Shown here in pieces: positions 15,941 through 24,776 of a DNA stretch of 64,000 nt. Location of the stretch: NCBI GenBank assembly GCA_934597255.1, contig CAKTQV010000007.1, forward strand, positions 1 to 64,000, in the 5' to 3' direction. Every line of letters begins with the position of its first letter. Position 1 is the first letter of the stretch. The notes beneath the pieces were generated by a model that was not told where the DNA came from, ran no database searches, and saw only the letters and a list, made by a program, of their open reading frames with translations. This DNA is from an uncultured Oscillospiraceae bacterium (GTDB lineage Bacteria; Bacillota; Clostridia; Oscillospirales; Oscillospiraceae). A program made the translations under genes and the position numbers.

Positions 15941-17788
15941 TTGCTGGAAAAGATAAATAGCCCGGATGACGTGAAAAAACTGAGCGGCGGCGACGTGGAG
16001 CAGCTGTGCGCGGAAATACGGAAAAAACTGATCGAAACGATCTCGAAAACGGGGGGACATCTCGCCTCCAATCTCGGGGCCGTGGAGCTGACGGTGGCCA
16101 TCCACCGGGTGTACGATACGGCGCGCGACCGGCTCGTGTTCGACGTGGGGCATCAGTGCTACGCGCACAAGCTGCTCACGGGGCGGCAGGCCGGCTTTGA
16201 AAAGCTGCGCCATCTCGGCGGCGTGTCGGGCTTTCCCAAGCCCTATGAGTCCATCCATGACGCCTTTATCGCCGGGCACGCGTCCAATTCCGTGTCCGTG
16301 GCGCTCGGCATGGCGCGGGCGCGGACGGCGCTTGGCGCGGACTACGACGTCGTGTGCCTCATCGGCGACGGCGCGCTCTCCGGCGGACTTGCCTTCGAGG
16401 GGCTGTCTCAGGCCGGCGCGTCCGGCGAGCGGCTCGTCGTGATCCTCAACGACAACGCCATGTCCATCAACGCCTCTTCCGGTGGCATCGCGGACATGCT
16501 CGCGCGGCTTCGCGTGCGCCCGGCGTATCTGCGCTTCAAGAAGTGGTACCGCCGCTTCCTCGGCCGGACGCCGGCGCTGTACGGCTGGCTGCATCAGGCC
16601 AAGGCCTGGGTCAAGGCGCGCGTGCTGCCGGACAATATGTTCGACGATTTCGGCTTTGACTACATCGGCCCCATCGACGGCCACGACGTCGGCAAGGTCG
16701 CCGACGCGCTGCGCTGGGCCAAGGCGCAGGACGGGCCGTGCCTGGTGCATGTCGTGACGCAGAAGGGCCGCGGCTACGCTCCGGCGGAAAAGGCGCCGGA
16801 GGCGTATCACGGCGTGAGCGGCTTTGACGTAAAGACGGGGCTGCTCCCCTATACGGGGGACGACTTTTCGGCGGTTTTCGGCCGGGAGCTGACGGCGCTG
16901 GCCGAAAAGGACAGCCGGATCGTCGCCATCACGGCGGCCATGATGGAGGGGACGGGCCTGATCGGATTTCAGGAGGCCTTTCCGTCGCGCTTTTTCGACG
17001 TGGGCATCGCCGAGCAGCATGCCTGCGCCATGGCCGCGGGCATGGCACGGCAGGGGCTCGTGCCGGTTTTTGCCGTTTATTCCACGTTTCTGCAGCGTTC
17101 GTATGATATGCTCATCCACGACGCGGCGCTGCAGGGGCTGCATGTGGTCCTGTGCGTGGACCGCGCCGGTCTGGTCGGCCGCGACGGGGAGACGCATCAG
17201 GGCGCGTTCGACGTCAGCTATCTGTCGTCGGTGCCGGGCATGACGGTGCTTTCACCGTCGAATTTCGCCGAGCTGCGCACGATGCTGCGGCGGGCGATCT
17301 ACGAGGTCGAGGGGCCGGTGGCCGTGCGCTATCCGCGCGGCGGCGAGGGACGGCTGCGCGCCGACCGCTCAGGGGGCGACAGCGTGGAGCTGCGAGCCGG
17401 GACCGATCTGACCATCGCGGCCTACGGCACGGGCGTGAACGACGCGCTGGACGCGGCGGAGCTTCTGCAGGCGCGGGGCGTTTCGGCGGCGGTCGTGAAG
17501 CTCAACGTGCTCAAGCCGCTGCGGGCGGAGCGGACGCTCGCGTCGCTGCGCACGACGGGGCGGCTTCTCGCGGCGGAGGAATCGTGCCAGTCCGGCTGCG
17601 TGGGCATGGAGCTTCTCAGTGCGGCGGCGGCGGAGAACGTGGCGCTGCGCGGCGTGAAGCTCATCAATCTCGGCGAGGGCATCGTGGGCCACGGCTCGCC
17701 GGAGGAACTGAAAAAAATGCTGCGGCTCGACGGCGAGGGCATCGCCGCGGCCGCCATGGAGCTTATCAATGGCAAAACAGAGACTTGA
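15941..17788 (+). CDS. dxs: 1-Deoxy-D-xylulose-5-phosphate synthase
   Basis: A 615-residue thiamine-diphosphate enzyme that joins pyruvate and glyceraldehyde 3-phosphate, the first step of the MEP isoprenoid pathway. The GDGALSGG cofactor motif, the VTQKGRGYAPAE loop, the transketolase middle (DVGIAEQHA) and the C-terminal domain ending with EGIVGHGSPEEL are all present. TTG start with AAGGTGA upstream. It follows ispA and has its own promoter, so its supply can be set apart from the xse genes. Confidence 0.95.
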   Translation: MLEKINSPDDVKKLSGGDVEQLCAEIRKKLIETISKTGGHLASNLGAVELTVAIHRVYDTARDRLVFDVGHQCYAHKLLTGRQAGFEKLRHLGGVSGFPKPYESIHDAFIAGHASNSVSVALGMARARTALGADYDVVCLIGDGALSGGLAFEGLSQAGASGERLVVILNDNAMSINASSGGIADMLARLRVRPAYLRFKKWYRRFLGRTPALYGWLHQAKAWVKARVLPDNMFDDFGFDYIGPIDGHDVGKVADALRWAKAQDGPCLVHVVTQKGRGYAPAEKAPEAYHGVSGFDVKTGLLPYTGDDFSAVFGRELTALAEKDSRIVAITAAMMEGTGLIGFQEAFPSRFFDVGIAEQHACAMAAGMARQGLVPVFAVYSTFLQRSYDMLIHDAALQGLHVVLCVDRAGLVGRDGETHQGAFDVSYLSSVPGMTVLSPSNFAELRTMLRRAIYEVEGPVAVRYPRGGEGRLRADRSGGDSVELRAGTDLTIAAYGTGVNDALDAAELLQARGVSAAVVKLNVLKPLRAERTLASLRTTGRLLAAEESCQSGCVGMELLSAAAAENVALRGVKLINLGEGIVGHGSPEELKKMLRLDGEGIAAAAMELINGKTET

Positions 17789-18563
17789 CCAGCGGGTGTT
17801 CGAGCTTGGCGTGGCGGACAGCCGGGAAAAAGCAAAGGCCCTGATCATGGAGGGGCTGGTATACGTCAACGGGCAGAAGGAGACAAAGCCCGGCGCGGCC
17901 GTGGCGGAGGACGCGGCGGTCGAATTCCGCGGGGAAAAGCCGCGCTATGTCAGCCGCGGCGGTCTGAAGCTGGAAAAGGCGCTGGACGTCTTTTCGATCG
18001 ACCCGGCGGGGCTTGACTGCATCGACTGCGGCGCGTCCACCGGCGGCTTTACGGACTGCCTGCTCCAGCGCGGGGCGAGACACGTCTGGGCGGTGGACGT
18101 GGGCTACGGCCAGCTTGCCTGGCCGCTGCGGCAGGATGCGCGCGTGACGGTCATGGAGCGCACCAACGCCCGCAGCCTTACGCCGGAGATGTTCCCAACG
18201 GAGATGGCGCTGGCGGTGATGGACATGAGCTTCATCTCGCTGAAGCTGGTGCTGCCGGCGGTCCGCTCGCTGCTGTGCGCGCAGGGACAGGCCGTCTGTC
18301 TGGTCAAGCCCCAGTTCGAGGCCGGGCGCGACAAGGTCGGGAAAAAGGGCGTCGTGCGCGACCGGGGCGTGCACCGGGAGGTGCTGGAGAATTTCCTGCG
18401 GGACGCGGCGGACTGCGGCTTTGCCGTTCTGGGCATGGATTTCAGCCCCGTGCGCGGGCCGGAGGGCAACATAGAATATCTGGCGCATCTGGCGAAAAGC
18501 GGGGAGAGCGCGGCCATCGACTGCGCGGCGCTGGCGGAAAGATCGCATGAGGTGCTGGGATGA
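17769..18563 (+). CDS. tlyA: TlyA family rRNA (cytidine-2'-O)-methyltransferase
   Basis: 264 residues. An N-terminal S4 RNA-binding domain (about 1-65, RLDQRVFELGVADSREKAKALI) precedes an FtsJ-like methyltransferase domain with the SAM motif DCGASTGGFTDCLL and the VKPQFEAG motif. The family methylates 16S and/or 23S rRNA on 2'-hydroxyls; some members are called haemolysins. The start overlaps dxs by 20 bases, and the order dxs-tlyA-nadK-argR-recN is standard in Clostridia. Confidence 0.93.
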   Translation: MAKQRLDQRVFELGVADSREKAKALIMEGLVYVNGQKETKPGAAVAEDAAVEFRGEKPRYVSRGGLKLEKALDVFSIDPAGLDCIDCGASTGGFTDCLLQRGARHVWAVDVGYGQLAWPLRQDARVTVMERTNARSLTPEMFPTEMALAVMDMSFISLKLVLPAVRSLLCAQGQAVCLVKPQFEAGRDKVGKKGVVRDRGVHREVLENFLRDAADCGFAVLGMDFSPVRGPEGNIEYLAHLAKSGESAAIDCAALAERSHEVLG

Positions 18564-19402
18564 AAACGATCGTGCTTTGTCCGAATGTCAAGCGGGACAC
18601 GGAGTTGGAATACAGCCGCCGGCTGAAGGAAATGCTGGAGACGGCGGGCTACCGCGTGCTGGTCTCGCCGGTGTACGGCCACGCGGAGCAGATGGAGGAG
18701 ACACCGCTGGCGCAGGCGCTGGAGGGAGCCAGTCTGGTGGTGACGCTCGGCGGCGACGGGACGATCCTGCGCGCCGCGCCGCTGGTCATGCACGCGAACG
18801 TGCCTCTCGTGGGCGTCAATCTCGGCCACAAGGGCTTTCTGGCCGGGCTTGGCCGGGACGACATGGATCAGATCCTGCGGATCGCCGAGGGCGAGTGCAC
18901 CATCGTGCCGCGCATGATGCTGGACGTGGAGCTGTACCGCGGCGGCCGTCTTGTCTTTGCCGACACGGCCATCAACGACGCGGTCGTCAGCGGGATCGTG
19001 CAGAACGTGACGCTCACGGCCTACGGCGACGACGACCGCATCTTCACCTTCTCCGGCGACGGCATCATCGTTTCCAGCCCGACCGGAGCGACGGGCTATT
19101 CGCTTTCGGCTGGGGGGCCGTTGGTCGAGCCGGGGGCGGAGGCGATTTTGCTCACGCCCATCTGCGCGCACGATCTGGCGGCGCGCTCGTTCGTTCTGGC
19201 GCCGGAGCGGCGCGTGACGGTCGTGCCGGAGGAGCTGGAGGACAAGCGCTGCGTGCTGTCTGTGGACGGGCGCGGAACGGTGGATCTGCGCGACGGCGAC
19301 CGCATCGTCGTGACAAAATCGGAATACAGAACGCTTCTGGTGCATACCGGCGCCAAGAGCTTTTACGATACAGCCTTTGAAAAGTTAGGAGAACGAAAAT
19401 GA
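18560..19402 (+). CDS. nadK: NAD kinase
   Basis: A 280-residue kinase making NADP from NAD with ATP. The GGDGTIL motif lies at about 66-72, NLGHKGFLAGL follows, and the C-terminal domain includes FSGDGIIVSSPTGATGYSLSAGG. The start overlaps the tlyA stop by 4 bases. Confidence 0.95.
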   Translation: MKTIVLCPNVKRDTELEYSRRLKEMLETAGYRVLVSPVYGHAEQMEETPLAQALEGASLVVTLGGDGTILRAAPLVMHANVPLVGVNLGHKGFLAGLGRDDMDQILRIAEGECTIVPRMMLDVELYRGGRLVFADTAINDAVVSGIVQNVTLTAYGDDDRIFTFSGDGIIVSSPTGATGYSLSAGGPLVEPGAEAILLTPICAHDLAARSFVLAPERRVTVVPEELEDKRCVLSVDGRGTVDLRDGDRIVVTKSEYRTLLVHTGAKSFYDTAFEKLGERK

Positions 19403-19854
19403 AAACATCCAGACAGGCCGTGATATTGGAGATCATCGCCGAACAGGACATTGAAACGCAGGGACAGCTTCTCGAGGCGCTTGAGGCGCGCGGCGTGCAG
19501 AGCACGCAGGCCACCGTCTCGCGCGACATCAAGGAGCTGCGCCTGGTCAAGGAGATCGCCCCGGACGGCAACTACCGCTACGCGCCGGCCGGCATCGACG
19601 CCGACAGCGAGGCGGCGCGCCGCCTGGAGGGCATATTCCGCGACGCCTGCGTGACCTTTGACTACGCGCTGCATACCGTCGTCATCCGCACGCTTCCCGG
19701 TCTGGCGCAGGCCGTGGGCAGCGCGCTGGACGGCATGGGGCTGGACAACGTTCTCGGCACCATCGCCGGCGACGATACCGTCGTCATCGTGATGCGAAAC
19801 GCCGCCTCCGCCGAGCGCCTGTGCGGCCAGCTTCGCCGCGCCTACGCCAAATAA
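19399..19854 (+). CDS. argR: Arginine repressor
   Basis: A 151-residue regulator. The N-terminal winged helix includes STQATVSRDIKELRLVKE (about 34-51). The C-terminal arginine-binding/hexamer domain includes GTIAGDDTVVIVMRNA. In Clostridia argR is found before recN, so it is often a general gene rather than linked to arginine biosynthesis. No arginine genes are in the window. 4-base overlap with nadK. Confidence 0.95.
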   Translation: MKTSRQAVILEIIAEQDIETQGQLLEALEARGVQSTQATVSRDIKELRLVKEIAPDGNYRYAPAGIDADSEAARRLEGIFRDACVTFDYALHTVVIRTLPGLAQAVGSALDGMGLDNVLGTIAGDDTVVIVMRNAASAERLCGQLRRAYAK

Positions 19855-19857
19855 GCG

Positions 19858-21528
19858 ATGCTCAGAAGTCTCCACATAGAGAACATCGCCGTGGTGGAGC
19901 GCGCCGACGTGGAGTTTTCGCCGGGGCTGAATGTGCTCACGGGCGAAACGGGCGCGGGCAAATCCATCATCATCGACGCGCTGTACGCCGTGGCCGGCGC
20001 GCGCACCAGCCGCGAGCTCGTGCGCAGCGGCGCGGATAAATGCGTCGCGGCCGCCGTGTTCGATCCCGAGGGGACGGAGGACTGGTGCCGGGAAAACGGC
20101 GTGGAGCTTTCGGATGGGGAGCTCGTCGTGCAGCGGAGCGTCACGGCGGACGGCCGCGGCAGCGCGCGCGTCAACGGTATGCCCGTCGCCGTTTCGCAGC
20201 TTCGCCAGCTCGGCGCGCTGCTGGTGGATATCCACGGGCAGAACGACGGGCGGCTGCTTCTGGACGAGGGGCGGCATCTGGGCTATCTCGACGCCTTCGC
20301 GGCCGTGGACAGAAGCGCCTACGCGGCGCAGTACCGCGGCTATACCGACGTGCTGCGGCGGATCGAGCGGCTGACGCTGGACGACGCGGACCGCCGCCAG
20401 CTGGCGGAGGCGCTTTTGCTGCGGGTCGCGGAGCTTGAAAAGGCGGCTCTCCGGCCCGGCGAGGAGGAGGAGCTGGAGCAGCGCTCGGAGCTGCTGCGCA
20501 ACGCCGAACGGCTGCGCGAGGCGGCGGACGGCGCCTATGAGGCCCTGTACGCCGGCGAAAGCAGCGCCGTGTCCCTGACCGGCGAGGCGCGGGGCTGGCT
20601 TGACCGCGCGCGGCGCTGGAGCGGCGAGCTGGCCGCGGCGGACGGGAGTCTGAAGGAAGCGGCGGCGCTGCTGGCGGACGCGGCGGAGCGCGTGCGCGAT
20701 TTTCGGGAGAGCCTGGATTTTTCGCCGGAGGAGTTCGACCGCGTGGAGTCGCGGCTGAGCCTGCTGCGGCGGCTGGAGAAGAAATATAACGCGGCGGACG
20801 CGGCGGGGCTGCTCGCCGTGTACGAGGAGGCGGCGAAGCGGCTGGAGGAGCTGGAATACTCCGCAGACACGCTCGCGCAGCTTGAAAAGGAGCGCGCGAA
20901 GCTGGAAAAGGCCTGCCGCGCCGAGGCGGATAAGCTCACGGCGGCGCGCACGGCGGCGGCCGTGGAGCTGAGCGGCCGGGTCGAAAAGGAGCTGCGGGAG
21001 CTGTCCATGCCGTCGGTGCGCTTCGCCGTCGAGATCACGCCCGCAAAGCTCGGGCCGGACGGCGCGGACGCGGTCTGCTTCCTCATGAGCGCCAACGCCG
21101 GCGAAAAGCCCGGACACATCGCCCGCATCGCCTCCGGCGGCGAGCTGAGCCGGATCATGCTGGCGCTGAAAAACGTGTTCGGCGCGGAGGACGGCGTCCC
21201 CACGGCGGTCTTTGACGAGATCGACACCGGCGTGTCCGGCGTCGCGGCCAGCCGCGTGGCGGAAAAGCTCGCGGATATCGGCCGGCACAAGCAGGTGCTG
21301 TGCATCAGCCATCTGCCGCAGATCGCGGCCATGGCGTCGAGCCAGTACCGCATCGAGAAAACGGAGCGCGCCGGGCGCACCTATACGACGGTCGAGCCGC
21401 TGGACGGCGAAGGCCGGGCGCGGGAGCTTGCGCGCCTGATCGGCGGCGATAACGTCACGGAGACGACGCTGCAGGCGGCGCGCGAGGCGATGGCCGCGGC
21501 GCAGGCGTACAGGAGCGGCGGACGATGA
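19858..21528 (+). CDS. recN: DNA repair protein RecN
   Basis: A 556-residue SMC-like ATPase for double-strand break repair. Walker A GETGAGKS lies near residue 31, coiled-coil arms cover about 160-360, and the C-terminal signature region has ASGGELSRIMLALK followed by VFDEIDTGVSG (Walker B). Complete and of normal length. Confidence 0.95.
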   Translation: MLRSLHIENIAVVERADVEFSPGLNVLTGETGAGKSIIIDALYAVAGARTSRELVRSGADKCVAAAVFDPEGTEDWCRENGVELSDGELVVQRSVTADGRGSARVNGMPVAVSQLRQLGALLVDIHGQNDGRLLLDEGRHLGYLDAFAAVDRSAYAAQYRGYTDVLRRIERLTLDDADRRQLAEALLLRVAELEKAALRPGEEEELEQRSELLRNAERLREAADGAYEALYAGESSAVSLTGEARGWLDRARRWSGELAAADGSLKEAAALLADAAERVRDFRESLDFSPEEFDRVESRLSLLRRLEKKYNAADAAGLLAVYEEAAKRLEELEYSADTLAQLEKERAKLEKACRAEADKLTAARTAAAVELSGRVEKELRELSMPSVRFAVEITPAKLGPDGADAVCFLMSANAGEKPGHIARIASGGELSRIMLALKNVFGAEDGVPTAVFDEIDTGVSGVAASRVAEKLADIGRHKQVLCISHLPQIAAMASSQYRIEKTERAGRTYTTVEPLDGEGRARELARLIGGDNVTETTLQAAREAMAAAQAYRSGGR

Positions 21529-21605
21529 CGACGGAGCGGACGCGCCGCCACGGCGACTGCCCCTGTGTGGACGACGAGCAGCTGTGGCCGCCGCCGCGCG
21601 GCTGA
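21525..21605 (+). CDS. Candidate 26-residue small protein after RecN
   Basis: A short open frame whose ATG overlaps the recN stop (ATGA). It codes for 26 residues with a basic N-terminus, DCPCVDDEQLW in the middle and a Pro-rich end. The coupling and the CxC-like pair are suggestive, but short overlapping frames also arise by chance in GC-rich DNA. No family is recognised. Confidence 0.3.
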   Translation: MTTERTRRHGDCPCVDDEQLWPPPRG

Positions 21606-21672
21606 GCGGGCGGAAGGACGGAACAAAACGGAATAAACGGCCGCACTGTGCGGCGGATAAGGAGAAATACAA

Positions 21673-22881
21673 ATGGGAATCTATGAGGAACTGGTGGCGC
21701 GCGGGCTGATCGCCCAGGTGACGGATGAGGCGGAGATACGCGAGCTCATCAACAGCGGCAAGGCCACCTTCTATATCGGCTTCGACTGCACGGCGGACAG
21801 CCTGACCGCCGGCCACTTCATGGCGCTGACGCTGATGAAGCGGCTGCAGCAGGCCGGCAACAAGCCCGTCGCGCTCATCGGCGGCGGCACGACCATGATC
21901 GGCGACCCCTCCGGCCGGACGGATATGCGCAGGATGCTCACCAAGGAGGACATCGACCACAACGCCGCCTGCTTCAAGCGGCAGATGGAGCGCTTCATCG
22001 ACTTTTCCGACGGCAAGGCGCTCATGGTCAACAACGCCGACTGGCTGCTGGGACTGAACTATGTCGAGCTTCTGCGCGAAGTGGGCGCGTGCTTTTCCGT
22101 GAACAACATGCTGCGCGCCGAGTGCTACAAGCAGCGCATGGAAAAGGGCCTGAGCTTCTTTGAATTCAACTACATGATCATGCAGTCCTACGACTTCTAT
22201 TACCTGTTCCAGCACTACGGCTGCAATATGCAGTTCGGCGGCGACGACCAGTGGTCGAACATGCTCGGCGGCACGGAGCTGATCCGCAAGAAGCTCGGCA
22301 AGGACGCCTATGCCATGACCATCACGCTGCTGACCGATTCGCAGGGCAAGAAGATGGGCAAGACCGCGGGCAACGCCGTGTGGCTCGACCCGAACAAGAC
22401 CTCGCCCTTCGATTTTTACCAGTACTGGCGCAACGTGGACGACGCGGACGTGCTCAAGTGCATCCGCATGCTCACGTTCCTGCCGCTTGAGCAGATCGAC
22501 GAGATGGCGCAGTGGAGCGGCCAGAAACTCAACGACGCCAAGGAGATCCTGGCCTGGGAGCTGACGAAGATGGTCCACGGGCAGGAGGAGGCCGACAAGG
22601 CGCAGAAGGCCGCGCGGGCGCTGTTTTCTGCCGGCGACATGGAGCATATGCCCGTCAGTGAGATCACGGCGGACACCGGCTTTGACATCATGAGCCTGCT
22701 CGTGGCGGCCGGGCTCTGCTCCACGCGCAGCGACGCCCGCCGCAACATCCAGCAGGGCGGCGTGGAGGCCGCCGGTGAAAAGGTGACCGACATTGGCCGC
22801 AGCTTCACGGAGCAGGAGCTGCGCGAGGGCGTGCTTCTCAAGCGGGGCAAAAAGAACTTTGCGAAGGTCGTGCTGAAATGA
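21673..22881 (+). CDS. tyrS: Tyrosyl-tRNA synthetase
   Basis: A 402-residue class I synthetase charging tRNA-Tyr. The HIGH-equivalent lies in SLTAGHF (about 40-46), and the KMSKS-equivalent is KKMGKT at about 220-225. A C-terminal S4-like RNA-binding domain covers about 335-402. An AAGGAG ribosome site precedes the ATG. The 67 bases upstream hold no T-box leader, so control by a tRNA-sensing leader is not supported here. Confidence 0.95.
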   Translation: MGIYEELVARGLIAQVTDEAEIRELINSGKATFYIGFDCTADSLTAGHFMALTLMKRLQQAGNKPVALIGGGTTMIGDPSGRTDMRRMLTKEDIDHNAACFKRQMERFIDFSDGKALMVNNADWLLGLNYVELLREVGACFSVNNMLRAECYKQRMEKGLSFFEFNYMIMQSYDFYYLFQHYGCNMQFGGDDQWSNMLGGTELIRKKLGKDAYAMTITLLTDSQGKKMGKTAGNAVWLDPNKTSPFDFYQYWRNVDDADVLKCIRMLTFLPLEQIDEMAQWSGQKLNDAKEILAWELTKMVHGQEEADKAQKAARALFSAGDMEHMPVSEITADTGFDIMSLLVAAGLCSTRSDARRNIQQGGVEAAGEKVTDIGRSFTEQELREGVLLKRGKKNFAKVVLK

Positions 22882-23147
22882 CGAAGCAGCTCGTTCTGGA
22901 TATCCTCGGGTGGGTGCTGATCGCGGGCGTGCTCCTGATCGGAGTCGTCATGTCGATCAAGGGCCGCCAGCTCCGCGCCGCGAGACAGCGGAAAAAGGCC
23001 GACCGCATGCAGCAGGCGACGGCGCGCTACTACGCCTCAACGGCCGGAAAGGATGCCGGACCGGCGGCCGGTCTGGCGCTGAGCGACGTGGAGGAGCTGG
23101 AGAAGTGCTTCCACAGCGAGCCGGAGGAAGAAAAAACGGAAGAATAA
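22878..23147 (+). CDS. Small single-pass membrane protein, unknown function
   Basis: 89 residues: one membrane helix at about 8-26, then a basic stretch (RQLRAARQRKKADRMQ) and an acidic C-terminus. ATGA overlap with tyrS indicates coupled translation. No family is recognised. The strong hairpin that follows closes the operon. Confidence 0.65.
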   Translation: MTKQLVLDILGWVLIAGVLLIGVVMSIKGRQLRAARQRKKADRMQQATARYYASTAGKDAGPAAGLALSDVEELEKCFHSEPEEEKTEE

Positions 23148-23152
23148 GAAAA

Positions 23153-23183
23153 GGAGCGTTCCGCGCGGAACGCTCCTTCTTTG
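23153..23183 (+). terminator. Intrinsic terminator of the housekeeping operon
   Basis: A perfect 10-base stem (23153-23162 with 23167-23176), GCGC loop, followed by TTCTTTG. It lies 6 bases past the stop of the small membrane protein gene. Confidence 0.85.
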
Positions 23184-23199
23184 TCTTTGACAGGCGAAA

Positions 23200-23232
23200 G
23201 CGGGGGAGCCGACCGGCTCCCCCGCCTGTTTT
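23200..23232. terminator. Terminator hairpin between convergent genes
   Basis: A perfect 11-base GC-rich stem (23200-23210 with 23215-23225), 4-base loop, followed on the plus strand by CTGTTTT. It probably also stops the leftward gene at 23249-23710, where the tail on that side is short (CTTTC). Confidence 0.7.
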
Positions 23233-23248
23233 GCGGAAGGGATATGGA

Positions 23249-23710
23249 TCACGCCTCCGGCGTTTCTTCGCCGCAGGCGCATTCGTCCGCGCCGCACGCC
23301 GTCTCGGGTGCTTCGGGCGCCTCGGGGGCGGCCTCCGTCTCGGAAACGACCGTCTCAAAATCCGGGTCGAAGATCGGCTCGTCGGTGTCGGAAACGCTGG
23401 CTCTCAGCTCGTCAAGCTCGGCTTCCTTCTGGGCGATGATGGCGTTGCAGGAGGAAACCTCCTCGCAAAGCTGCGTGAAAAAGCCCTCGGGCGCGTCCTT
23501 GTGCGTTTCGTAGTACAGCTTGCCGATCTCGATGTAGGACTTCTTCACGTTGTCCTTTTCGTTGGAGATCTCGATGTTCAGCTTGGCGATGCGGCCAAGA
23601 CGCTTGGTCTGCTCGGCGGTGGCGGAAGCGATGTCCTTCGCCTTTCCGGCGGCGGTGACGGCAAGCTCGCTTACCTTTTCCTTCAGTTCGTTGAAATCGA
23701 AAGCGGCCAT
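23249..23710 (-). CDS. Coiled-coil protein with cysteine-containing acidic tail, unknown function
   Basis: 153 residues. The first 105 are helical and heptad-rich (FDFNELKEKVSELAVTAAGKAKDI, later a Glu/Lys-rich run to about 108). An acidic, Pro/Glu-rich tail then carries three cysteines as CGADECACGEE. No signal peptide or membrane segment. It has its own strong promoter and an AAGGAGG ribosome site, so it is probably well expressed. Similar short helical proteins are found in Oscillospiraceae without known function; that statement is from memory. Confidence 0.75.
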   Translation of the reverse strand: MAAFDFNELKEKVSELAVTAAGKAKDIASATAEQTKRLGRIAKLNIEISNEKDNVKKSYIEIGKLYYETHKDAPEGFFTQLCEEVSSCNAIIAQKEAELDELRASVSDTDEPIFDPDFETVVSETEAAPEAPEAPETACGADECACGEETPEA

Positions 23711-23752
23711 GGTGTTGCCTCCTTTTTAAATTTGTTGTTTCTATTCGTAATT

Positions 23753-23781
23753 ACTATACCTGAAATTGTTTCTTTTGTAAA
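23753..23781 (-). promoter_or_regulatory. Sigma-A promoter of the coiled-coil protein gene
   Basis: On the minus strand TTTACA (23776-23781), 17 bases, TATAGT (23753-23758): five of six matches in each box. Confidence 0.65.
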
Positions 23782-23785
23782 TAGC

Positions 23786-24748
23786 TTATTCGCCGTCGTC
23801 CTCGGGCAGCGATTCGATCTCGACTTCGATATCGGCTTCGCCGGCCGCGTCATCCTCCGCCGGGTCGGCGCCGCCGTCCTCGGGGGCGTCCGTGCCGACT
23901 TTAGCGGCTGCCGCGGCCTCGGCGGCGGCTACGCGGTTGACGAACAGGCGGTCGGGCGTGCAGGTGCCGCTTTTGAGCTTGAGCAGGAAGATGACGGCGA
24001 CGGCGACCACGCACACGGCGGCGAGGAGCTGGCTGACGCGGATGCTGCCTATGTACAGCGAGTCGGTCCGCAGTCCCTCGATCCACACGCGGCCGAGGCC
24101 GTACCAGCCGAGGTAGGACAGGAAATACTGTCCGTCAAACAGCCGCCGGGTCTTCTTGGACAGAAGGTGCAGCAGAAGCAGCCCCGCCGCGTTCCACAGC
24201 GATTCGTACAGGAAGCAGGGGTGGACGTAGATCGTGTGCCCGTCGGCGTAGGTCAGACCCATGCGGCAGAAGATATCCGTTTCGTAGCCGAAGGCCTCGC
24301 GGTTGGCGAAGTTGCCCCAGCGGCCGACGGCCTGGCCGATGAGAAGGCCGAAGGCGGTGATGTCCAGCATGGCGAAGGGGCTGATCTTTTTGATGCGGCA
24401 GACGATGAAGATGGTGATGGTAGCCGCGATCACGCCGCCGTAGATGGCCAGACCGCCCTCCCATATCTTGCACATGTCCCAGAAGGTATCGTAGTTGCCG
24501 TAGAATAGGACGTAATAGGCGCGCGCGCCGACGATGCCGAGCGGAACGCCCCACAGCACCGTGTCGAGCAGATCGTCCTGCGTGATGCCGAACTGGCGGC
24601 AGCGGGAAAAGCAATACCATACGGCGAGCAGGAAGCCGCAGGCGATGATCACGCCGTACCAGTAGAAGGCGTGGCCGAAGAGGACGAAATAGCTGGGGAA
24701 GGAAAAGCTTACGCCGCCCAGCATGGGAAAGGTGATGACAGGATCCAT
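23786..24748 (-). CDS. lgt: Prolipoprotein diacylglyceryl transferase
   Basis: A 320-residue membrane enzyme that moves diacylglycerol from phosphatidylglycerol to the lipobox cysteine of prolipoproteins. Seven membrane helices are expected. The Lgt signature GRWGNFANREAFG is present, with the preceding HGG-equivalent seen as GGLAIYGGVI and a conserved ESLWN. I chose the ATG at 24748 because AGGAG lies 9 bases upstream; the TTG three codons earlier touches that site. The acidic C-terminal tail of about 60 residues is longer than usual. Confidence 0.93.
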   Translation of the reverse strand: MDPVITFPMLGGVSFSFPSYFVLFGHAFYWYGVIIACGFLLAVWYCFSRCRQFGITQDDLLDTVLWGVPLGIVGARAYYVLFYGNYDTFWDMCKIWEGGLAIYGGVIAATITIFIVCRIKKISPFAMLDITAFGLLIGQAVGRWGNFANREAFGYETDIFCRMGLTYADGHTIYVHPCFLYESLWNAAGLLLLHLLSKKTRRLFDGQYFLSYLGWYGLGRVWIEGLRTDSLYIGSIRVSQLLAAVCVVAVAVIFLLKLKSGTCTPDRLFVNRVAAAEAAAAAKVGTDAPEDGGADPAEDDAAGEADIEVEIESLPEDDGE

Positions 24749-24776
24749 AAAATTCAACTCCTTTTCAGTTGTCGGT

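Noticed and set aside
21606..21672. T-box leader for tyrS
   Set aside because: Only 67 bases are available and they hold just a 5-base hairpin. No T-box motif or terminator was seen.
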